From Goniomonas avonlea (lineage: Eukaryota; Cryptophyceae; Goniomonadida; Goniomonadaceae), in contig QUTJ01031456.1 of NCBI GenBank assembly GCA_003573635.1, forward strand, positions 1 to 11,864: DNA of 11,864 nucleotides. The letters run 5' to 3'. The position numbers and the translations under genes are program-made. Each line of letters begins with the position of its first letter. The first letter of the stretch is position 1. The notes beneath the pieces were generated by a model. It searched no databases. It was not told the DNA's origin and saw only the letters and a program-made list of their open reading frames with translations. Positions 1 through 6,864 of the stretch are shown in pieces.

Positions 1-100
1 GTTGTTCGCTCATCAATTCGTATCGACAGATCCAATGTGATTCACACTGATTTGTGTTTCATGAATGTGACGCTTTTGTGTGCAGTTGATTGCGCGTCAT
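1..100 (+). other. 5' flank or upstream intron of the carbamoyltransferase gene
   Basis: This AT-richer stretch ends in a pyrimidine/GT-rich tract and CAG at 83-85, which fits a 3' splice site. The frame is open from 71 into the first recognised exon, with a stop at 68-70. Either it is 5' UTR, or an intron follows an N-terminal exon lying outside the window. The sequence does not decide between the two. Confidence 0.4.
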
Positions 101-1204
101 ATGTCGACTGTGCCCATTCGGCACATCAAGAAGTTCACTAGTTTGAGCGAACCGGAGGTTCATCGCATCTTGGACCGGGCAGTGGACATGAAAGCGAACC
201 CGCAGAAGTACCGTAACGCGGTCAAGGGAAAGTGGGTGCCCGAGTAGTTCTTGTCATGAGCGTGACCGATTTCGCAGAGTGATGCTCATGTATTTCGAGA
301 AGCCGTCGTTGAGAACGCGCATCTCGTTTGAAACCGGGATGTATCAAATGGGAGGACATGCCATTGCACAATTAAATTCGGTGGCACCTGTCGGGTCTGA
401 AGAACCTGTTGACGAATTTGCAAAGGTGCGACCAGTCGAGTGGACACCTGATCCTGACGAGGGCTTCCGAACAGACAGTTTCGAGCCATTGCGACATCGT
501 CATGGCCCGCGTGAAGCTTCGCCGGACCATCAACGAGCTAGCTCAGCATTCAAGGGTCACCACCATAAACGGGCTTGATGATTACGCCCACCCTTGTCAG
601 GTGGAGCCGTACGTAGTCGGGTCGGATCTGACTTCACGGCGTAGATTCTGGCCGACATGCAAACAATTCGGGAGAAGAAAGGTGGTTTCAACGGGTTGAA
701 GCTTGCGTTCGTTGGAGACTGTCAGAATAACATGACCTACGATCTTGCGTGCGTCCTGTGCGCGATCCTGTTTGTAAAGTGAACCGGGTTCTGCAGGCGG
801 GCGGCATCGCTGCTGGGTTTCACAATGTACTGTGGAGGGCCGTCCGATCCCGAGTTCCAGATAGATCCACATGTTCGAGAGGAGCTTGCACAGGTTGGTC
901 ACACTGCCTCATACAGACGAGCTGTGCTGTTTCTCCCGAGCCTTTTCTTTGTTGTACCGACTTGTTGCCTTACTTTGGTTCTCTCCTACAGATGGGAGGC
1001 AACGTAGTGATCACCGACTCCGCCGAGGAGGCTGTGAGCAACGCAGATGTGGTGTATGCTGACTCCTGGATGTCGTACCATGTCAGTTCCGAGCTTCGAC
1101 TTGCTCGCTTCCAACGACTGATGCCGTACCAAGTAAGCCCCCACCCGGCATCGAGATTGTAATGCAATGTGCTCCGCAGAATGACATCCCCAACACGATT
1201 CACG

Positions 1205-1235
<31 letters not shown>

Positions 1236-1614
1236 ACACCCTCACAGTCTCCCTCTCCTTCTCTATCCGACCTAACCCGGTAGTACATGCCATTGTACAC
1301 CAGCTTCTCTCTCCCGCGCGCGCACACACACATTCCATCAACACCTATGACACCCAACGACGGTGCGCCTGCCGCATCGTCCCCCCACGGCGCGAAGTCT
1401 CACCCACGGCATCCAGGTCACAACCAAACTCATGTCCGCCGCGCACAAAGATGCAGTGTTCATGAACTGCCTGCCGGCAATGAGGGGCGAGGAGCAAACG
1501 GCGGAGGTCGTCGACGGGCCGCAGTCGATTGTCTTCGACCAGGCAGAGAACCGCTTGCACGCGCAGAAAGCGCTCGTCTACCATCTGCTCTGCGGGTTCG
1601 ACGCCGAGCCCTAG
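101..1614 (+). CDS. Ornithine carbamoyltransferase family enzyme, seven exons
   Basis: Transfers the carbamoyl group of carbamoyl phosphate to an amine, in the usual family reaction ornithine, giving citrulline in arginine/urea-cycle metabolism. Exons: 101-231, 278-425, 475-600, 645-748, 797-893, 992-1132, 1417-1614; phases agree at all six junctions and give 314 aa, the family's normal length. Visible motifs: carbamoyl-phosphate loop SLRTR (54-58) in [13 protein letters not shown] (132-135), GDCQNNM (159-165), DSWMSYH (226-232), NCLPAMRG (266-273) with the catalytic-type Cys267, and the C-terminal helix [11 protein letters not shown]. The ATG at 101 is the first in frame after a TGA at 68-70, but a TTTTGTGTGCAG acceptor-like site ends at 85, so an upstream exon (perhaps a transit peptide) is possible. 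As drawn there is no targeting sequence. The odd points are SYH in place of the usual SMG and Asn in place of His in HCLP, so substrate could differ. Family call is firm; ornithine specificity is inferred. Confidence 0.92.
1205..1235 (+). repeat. Poly-C tract of 31 bases inside intron 6 of the carbamoyltransferase gene
   Basis: An uninterrupted run of cytosines lies in the middle of the 284-nt intron (1133-1416), the longest intron of this gene; the others are 44-98 nt. It is followed by CT-rich sequence and a short (CG)n(CA)n run near 1314-1331. The exact length may be a sequencing or assembly estimate. Confidence 0.9.
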
Positions 1615-2377
1615 ATAATCCCTTGTCCTGCCACGTCAGAGCCCGCACTCCTTCGCCACGCTCTCGATTCCTCAATTTCATTGCCCCCAAGCACAAGGTT
1701 GTTATCTGCTCTGAAAGACGAATTGGAGAGCCTCAGGCTGGGGGTCGAGTAGGTGATTTGTCGGACTCGTAACTCTGGACCTGCTTTTTTAGTGTGAACA
1801 AAAATTGCAGCCAGCCTGTTCTCATGATGCGCTCAGTACTGTTGCAGTATGTCCAGTGCACCCTTGTTTTCTCGTTTCTAATGAACCAAAAATTATCATA
1901 TGGGTTCCCAAATTCAAATAGACGAGGAGTGACATCATCATGTGCACTGTGATCTACTCAACAGCCGAAGTCTGAGCCAAAACAAGGCCAATCAACCAGT
2001 TCAGTCTGACAGTGCCCGACACGAGCCCTCCGCAGTTATCGCATCTTTTCATCAAGAGGGCGTAAGGAAGCCTAGGCGTGACAACTCGGAGCAGCTGCTC
2101 GCCCCGCAGGGCAGAGACAGCATGCCACAGCAAGATGCTTGAAAGAATGTCCACGTTTTATTCACACACCACAGCTGGCAAAAAAAAGTGACACCCTTTT
2201 CCGCAACAGTCAGCACACAACAACTGGAACAAGCAATTTGTCCGCTCCTAACACATCTCACTGGGACAACTCACGGACACATAGAATCACAAAGGTCATA
2301 CGGCAACCTCGCTCGATAATCGGATCTCAATATCTCCGAACCCACTAACGGCCGCACCGCGAAATCAAGCGGTCACG
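1615..2377. other. Region between the convergent OTC and RCC1 genes, no supported gene
   Basis: These 763 bases lie between the stop of the carbamoyltransferase gene and the furthest 3' end proposed for the minus-strand RCC1 gene. I see only short open frames on both strands (for example 1954-2154 minus, 66 codons) with no recognisable domain. No AATAAA was found for the plus-strand gene. A minus-strand AATAAA is listed separately. Confidence 0.5.
2157..2162 (-). terminator. Candidate polyadenylation signal AATAAA of the minus-strand RCC1 transcript
   Basis: The plus-strand TTTATT reads AATAAA on the minus strand. It lies about 900 nt beyond the conservative RCC1 stop at 3068 but only about 215 nt beyond the stop of the extended model at 2378-2380. 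The latter spacing is like the 163 nt between stop and AATAAA in the neighbouring small gene. Confidence 0.45.
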
Positions 2378-3003
2378 TTAACGCCAGAAGTTATCGCAGC
2401 ACGAAGTCACACAGACCGGGAGATCGCCTTCATGCCACAGAGGGTGATCACAGCCCAATGCGGCCACACCCTCGGTGGTCGCAGCCTTCCTGCGACCCAC
2501 AGCGACGGTCGCAGTCACGCCGTGCGGGTGGTCGCCATTAAGTTAAGCGTGGCGTTGGCTGTGCCCCCAAGTAAACCGCGGGCCCCAGACACCGCGTCTC
2601 CTACGGCCCCACCAAGTGCCACGCTGGTAGTCGGCGTCACGGCGGGCACCGCGAGCAGAAGCACTGACGCAACAGCGACAGCAACGTGGGTTTTTGTGAT
2701 GGAGGCGGAGCGGGTGAAGGAACTGAGGAGCTTGGCACGCCAGGTTTTGCTGGAGCTGCCCCAGCGGGCGCGCATGCGACGGCGTTGCTGCTCTCGGCGC
2801 GCTTCTGCTCGCCGTTGCGCGCTGAGGGGACGGGTTAACAATTGGACACGACCACGGAGGAGGACGTAATTCGGGAGCTGTAGCAACAATCGCAACGTCG
2901 AGAGTGAGGACAGCATGACTGCCAGACGAACCCAAACTCCTAGGCAATGGAATGAAGATTGTGCGTGTGCGACATACCATTGTTTCTTAGTGTCTCTCTC
3001 TCC

Positions 3004-3040
<37 letters not shown>

Positions 3041-3072
3041 TAGTGTGTAGGCGCGCGCGCGAAGGACTCACA
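2378..3072 (-). CDS. Candidate 3' exons extending the F-box/RCC1 gene
   Basis: The last certain RCC1 exon runs into a TGA that overlaps a consensus donor (CCT|GTGAGT, exon end 3072). Splicing there and joining 2939-2866, 2821-2669, 2623-2605 and 2489-2378 keeps phase at every junction and gives 706 aa in total. The implied introns are 132, 44, 45 and 115 nt; the 44-nt one ends in TTAACCCGTCCCCTCAG, a typical branch point plus acceptor. The first added exon reads SSGSHAVLTLD, similar to an RCC1 strand pair. The next is an Ala/Pro/Ser-rich linker (APAGAAPAKPGVPSSS), and the last has several Cys and His residues and ends at TAA 2380-2378. This GC-rich region is open in several frames by chance, so this is inference. 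A competing reading is a separate 133-codon ORF (2916-2515 minus) with a hydrophobic segment. Confidence 0.4.
3009..3034 (+). repeat. (TC)n microsatellite
   Basis: An alternating TC run on the plus strand (GA on the sense strand of the RCC1 gene). It lies just downstream of the conservative RCC1 stop, or inside intron 4 of the extended model. Confidence 0.9.
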
Positions 3073-5087
3073 GGAGTGCACTCTCCGCCAAGGCAAGTGC
3101 TTCCTCTTCAGAGCAAATGCAGTCAAGATCCGACGACCCGCGCTCCCATCCTCTTTCCCACCCACCACCCCCGCCCCGTTCCCAGCTCCCGCGGTCGAAT
3201 CGAGGGTCAACCACCTCCTCACACTGCAGGGCCGCCATGGCACGAGGGACAAGCTGCGGGGATTCAGAAAACGAATAGAAAAGGCGAGCACAAAACAAGA
3301 ACAGAGAAACCAGACTTCACATGAAGCATCAATCCAAGTGATGGCACAAATAGATCGCACACCTGAGACTCTTCCGTGCCGTTGCCAAGGCGACCGTTTG
3401 CACCATCCCCAAACGTCAACACGGTACCCGACGCGGTCACAACGGCTGTGTGCGCGGTACCGACGCTCACCTGCGTGGGATGTCAGTGTGTTTCTGCAAG
3501 TGTGGAAAGTGTGGCTTGGGCGTGGGCGTGCGCCACTGACCTGAACAATGCGAACGCTATCGAGAGCCTCCACGGCTCTGGGAACGAGCTGATCCTCTTC
3601 GTCCCCATGCCCGAGACGACCATCGGCCCCAGACCCGCACGTCAGGAGCACGCCACCCGACGTCACGATAGCGCTGTGGAGGTAACCGGCACACACTTGA
3701 ATGACATTGATGTCCTCCAGCGCTTCCACCGCCTTGGGCAGCAGCTGCTCCTCACGGTCCCCGTGGCCAAGCTGCCCGTGCGCCCCGTAACCAAAGGTGT
3801 ACAACGCGCCGGAAAGAGTGATGACCGCAGAGTGGGAGTCGCCCGCGACAGCAGCAACCACGCGCTCGTCTTGCAAAGCCACGACTTGCGCGGGCTTGAG
3901 CTCGTCGTTCTCACAGCCGTGGCCCAACTGGCCGTACATCCCAGACCCCCAGGTGAAGAGCCCGCCAGTGGAGGTGACCGCGACGGTGTGCGCTGAGCCA
4001 GCAGAGACTTGAACAACCCAGACCTGTACTTGAGTGAGTTCCCAGAACGAGAGCCTGTTATGGGTGGCATCGTAGGTGATAATTATGGCATGCGTACCTT
4101 GCTGAGCCCAGGGACGGGGCGAGGAATCAACTGGTCCTGGTCATCACCTTGACCAAGTTGGCCATTCCCACCATAGCCCCAAGTGTAGCAAACACCCGTC
4201 GACGTCACTGCCGCGGTGTGGAAGTGGCCGCCTGAGACCTGGACCACACGGACACCTTCGAGGCTTTTGACTTGCGTCGGTACTGGTTGGGTATCGACCG
4301 GAACACCATGACCCAGCTGCCCATGAGTCCCGCAGCCAAAAGTGAACAGGCGGCCTTGCTGGGTCACGACTGATGTGTGGGTAGAGCCACCAGATACTTG
4401 GAGAACCTTCACGCCTTCCAGCGCAGTCACAGGGCGAGGAGCAAGCTGATCCGCCTCGTCATTGTGCCCCAGACGACCGCCTTGACCGGTACCAAAGGTA
4501 CTGACGGCACCTGATTCATCAAGAAGAACAGTGTGCACTTGACCAGCCGATACAACCCTCTGAGACTCAGAGCCAACAATCTCGGCAAAGCGAAGGACGG
4601 CAATCCAGCGTTCGTTCTCACGAAGGCGGAGCTCCCGAGCTGAAGCGTGCTCTCGTGCAGCGTATTCGCACAGACCAAGATCACCCAGTTCTGGCCTCAG
4701 TACAGCCCAAGCTTTGCAGGTACACTCCAGTGAAGACAAGTGCCGAGCATCCATCATGAGGAAAATCCGAGCGAGTAAGTCCAGGCTCAAATAACCAAAG
4801 AGACCTGTCACATCACGCTTCCTATGCTTAACACGGGACATTAACGTCAAATCCTCTGCCAAAGGAGGGAAGTCGTCGTTCTGGTCGTCACACATGAACT
4901 CGATTTCTTGTTCTTCATCCTCTTCGTCTTCTTCGGAAGTTGCAAAGTCACTCCGATTTTCTGATTCTGTGAGTTCGTTATCAATCCAATTCCAGTCCCA
5001 GCGAGAGGGATCTGTTAATCGATTCGTCGGTTTGAACACGAGGCTGTCCAGTTCCGCGTGGGGGTTATCTTCCAAGGTACTCGCCAT
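3068..5087 (-). CDS. F-box protein with seven RCC1 repeats
   Basis: Probable substrate receptor of an SCF-type ubiquitin ligase. The F-box would bind Skp1 and the propeller would bind a target; this role is inferred from domains. Exons: 5087-4098, 4023-3541, 3470-3363, 3253-3068, all joined in phase 0, giving 588 aa. Residues 51-63 are acidic (SEEDEEDEEQEIE). The F-box spans about 95-140 (GYLSLDLLARIFL, then CTCKAWAVL). Seven RCC1 repeats run from about 180 to 540, each with the GxGxxGQLGHG or GRLGHG signature and an H-T/S-x-V-V/I-T strand, enough for a closed seven-bladed propeller. Introns are 74, 70 and 109 nt. The start ATG (5087) is followed by an uninterrupted 330-codon exon. The tail after about residue 545 is rich in Gly, Trp, Glu and Arg and ends SEEEALALAESALL, where the TGA overlaps a GTGAGT donor, so the true C-terminus may lie further on. 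The gene is divergent from the small basic-protein gene at 5551. Confidence 0.9.
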
Positions 5088-5550
5088 GAGGTCTCCCAGA
5101 GTTATAGACTCGATTCACTTGGGTGATTTCTCAAAGAGTCAGTTCTTAAAGTTCTGTTCGGGGACCTCTTCTCCATTCAATCCGTAGATCAGTACCGACA
5201 AGCAGGGTTTGGGCAGCGGCACTGAAGAAGGAAGAGACAGCTGAGGTCGTGGTCAGGTCTTGGGAAACGGGGATAAGCTGGGTTCGCGAAATCTCCAACC
5301 TGACCCCAGCATAATCAATCTAACGGCCAAACCACATTTGAACAGGCACATCGATCAAATCTTCGGGGGACGTCACGCGGATTGTCATGGGGTTTGCGCG
5401 CCTTTCATCTTGACAACCACCCGCCAGATCATCCAAATTTGCTGATGAGTTGCCACTGCTGACGCACACACACCCATCGTCACCCAACACGGTCAAAAAC
5501 GCAGGGTAACGTCCTCCACCTTACCGTATGCGCTCGAGCAGCTGATCAAA
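5088..5550. promoter_or_regulatory. Shared divergent promoter region of the RCC1 and UPF0390-like genes
   Basis: These 463 bases separate two start codons facing away from each other and must hold both 5' UTRs and both promoters. I see no clear TATA box, no long ORF with coding character and no repeat beyond a short CA run near 5464-5473. A 5' UTR intron for the plus-strand gene cannot be excluded (AG at 5502-5503). Confidence 0.5.
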
Positions 5551-5939
5551 ATGGTGCAAGGGATGAAGAAGCTGGCTTCGAAGCCGCTTGACAAGAAAAA
5601 GAAGACTGTGCACGCCAAAGGCATAGGAAAAACTAAGAAAGGAAGTGAGTAGGGTTTTTCTTTTGCGAGTGAGCCTGATGGACCGTAGATGCGAAGATCC
5701 CCAACAAGCGTGAAGGCGGTGTTGACGCAGTCACGAAGGTGCCTGCTTATCCACATCCGGTGTTTACTGACCTTGGGTGATAGACACTCACAAGCGCTAT
5801 CATTGCCAACATTGAGAGCCAAGTAGCTGCTAAGGTCACACAAAGTGGGTCTCGAATGGATCTCATCAAACCAGGCCCGCCCGTGAAGGAGGCAAGACGA
5901 GCTCTGAGCACAGGCAAGAAGAAGAAGAAGAAGCCATAA
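5551..5939 (+). CDS. Small basic protein resembling the UPF0390/DUF2462 family
   Basis: Three exons, 5551-5644, 5689-5738 and 5784-5939, with introns of 44 and 45 nt, give 99 aa. The N-terminus MVQGMKKLASKP matches the family's MxQGxxK start, and the middle TLTSAIIANIESQVAAKV followed by MDLIKP fits its conserved helix and Leu-Lys-rich end. The human member (Leydig cell tumour 10 kDa protein homolog) is of the same size as far as I recall. The protein is strongly basic, with KKKK at 19-22 and a C-terminal KKKKKK cluster, consistent with a nuclear or nucleolar, RNA-associated protein; the family's biochemical role is not established. The start has a favourable AAAATGG context. The family call rests on length, N-terminal motif and helix pattern rather than on strong identity. 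Confidence 0.68.
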
Positions 5940-6044
5940 AAGCCTTTTGTATCAAAATTATACATATTGCGCCTCTGACGTGATATTTCTGTTCATTCTG
6001 TTCGTGATCCACAAAGTGTTGTCGATGAGAAGTCAAATTGTGAA

Positions 6045-6079
6045 CAGCTGAAAATTAACCTCGCGTTAATTTTCAGCTG
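6045..6079. repeat. Perfect inverted repeat, 15-bp arms with 5-nt loop
   Basis: Left arm CAGCTGAAAATTAAC (6045-6059), loop CTCGC, right arm GTTAATTTTCAGCTG (6065-6079), with no mismatch. It lies 105 nt after the stop of the UPF0390-like gene and 23 nt before its AATAAA, so it would be transcribed as a stable stem in the 3' UTR. Confidence 0.95.
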
Positions 6080-6102
6080 CCTCCACCCGCTGCCCCATTT
6101 TG

Positions 6103-6108
6103 AATAAA
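6103..6108 (+). terminator. Polyadenylation signal AATAAA of the UPF0390-like gene
   Basis: A canonical AATAAA, 163 nt after the stop codon, followed by a T-rich run (TTTTTTTACTTTTTTCG). It fits the 3' end of the small basic-protein transcript. Confidence 0.65.
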
Positions 6109-6864
6109 GATTTTTTTACTTTTTTCGCTCAACGATTTCCTAACATGAAATCGAGCGAAGCATCATGTTCACATCCGTGGGCTCAGCGTCTCCAACCCTC
6201 GCTAATCTGAGATCCGAAAATGATCACAGTGATCAGCAAGCACAAAACCAAGCATCTAGGAACATGATCGCTAGCTGTATGACCTGGGACACCGTTGCTA
6301 GCATACTTCCACCCGCTCCCGACAGCTCCGTCCAAAATCAGAGTAATCGAGGACACCGTTCGACGACACGACAAGACACGAAAGGTAGAGCGTCTCGGAC
6401 GATGCCAACTCCGAGTGCGTGCTGTGATCTAGGAATGTCGTCAATCTCCGCGGTGCCGCTGGTGAGGTGATTGCATCTCTTGGATGGGCTCTGTAGCGAT
6501 TCGAGCTAACGAACACCACGACGGAGACCGCGGAGGTTCCGTTGAAAACACACGTCCGTCACTAGACGACGCCCCGGAGTTCACTACGTCGATGTCAGAG
6601 ACGCGCGCTGGCATCAACGACACTAGGTCATTGATCAAAGGTCCAAGGATCCAAGCATGTCTACAAAGTTCAAGCGCTCCGAGAGCATCTTGTATCTAGA
6701 TCCCAGACCGTGCACCTAGAGGGTCGGAGTGGCAAGGCTAACCAGACAAGAGGGCAGGGTGACACTGCCTCTGTCCGTCTTGCCCTCTCCTCCTGGTCCT
6801 CTCCGACTCTCCAGCTTGCCTACACCACGAAGGGAGTCACCACTTCCTCTACAAGTCCTCTTGA
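6109..6864. other. Region between convergent genes, no supported gene
   Basis: About 750 bases between the poly(A) signal of the UPF0390-like gene and the furthest 3' end of the minus-strand armadillo gene. Open frames of 60-100 codons occur on both strands, but none shows a recognisable domain or convincing splice-joined continuity. There is a small dyad TGATCAC-A-GTGATCA at 6221-6235 and a zone of imperfect inverted repeats at 6719-6812. Confidence 0.5.

Noticed and set aside
1287-1772. Plus-strand 161-codon frame over the end of the carbamoyltransferase gene
   Set aside because: It overlaps intron 6 and exon 7 in a different frame from the conserved NCLPAMRG sequence, so it is a shadow.
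2477-2497. Small hairpin, 8-bp arms (GGTCGCAG and CTGCGACC) with 5-nt loop
   Set aside because: Short, GC-rich and next to a further copy of GGTCGCAG at 2507-2514. It also overlaps a proposed splice acceptor, and there is no reason to assign a function.
2432-2869. Plus-strand open frame of 145 codons, Ala/Thr/Arg-rich
   Set aside because: It lies in a GC-rich stretch that is open in several frames on both strands and shows no domain. It is antisense to the better supported RCC1 3' exons.
2515-2916. Minus-strand 133-codon frame with a hydrophobic segment (VAVASVLLLAVPAV) and a basic N-terminus like a targeted membrane protein
   Set aside because: Same GC-rich open region. The spliced RCC1 continuation uses this DNA in other frames with better splice signals, but it remains possible.
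3040-3939. Single 299-codon minus-strand frame as an RCC1 protein on its own
   Set aside because: After about 3541 it reads through an intron into non-RCC1 sequence. Splicing at 3541/3470 and 3363/3253 restores the RCC1 repeat.
6221-6235. Dyad TGATCAC-A-GTGATCA as an operator-like site
   Set aside because: It lies between convergent 3' ends with no promoter near, and a 7-bp dyad of this kind can occur by chance.
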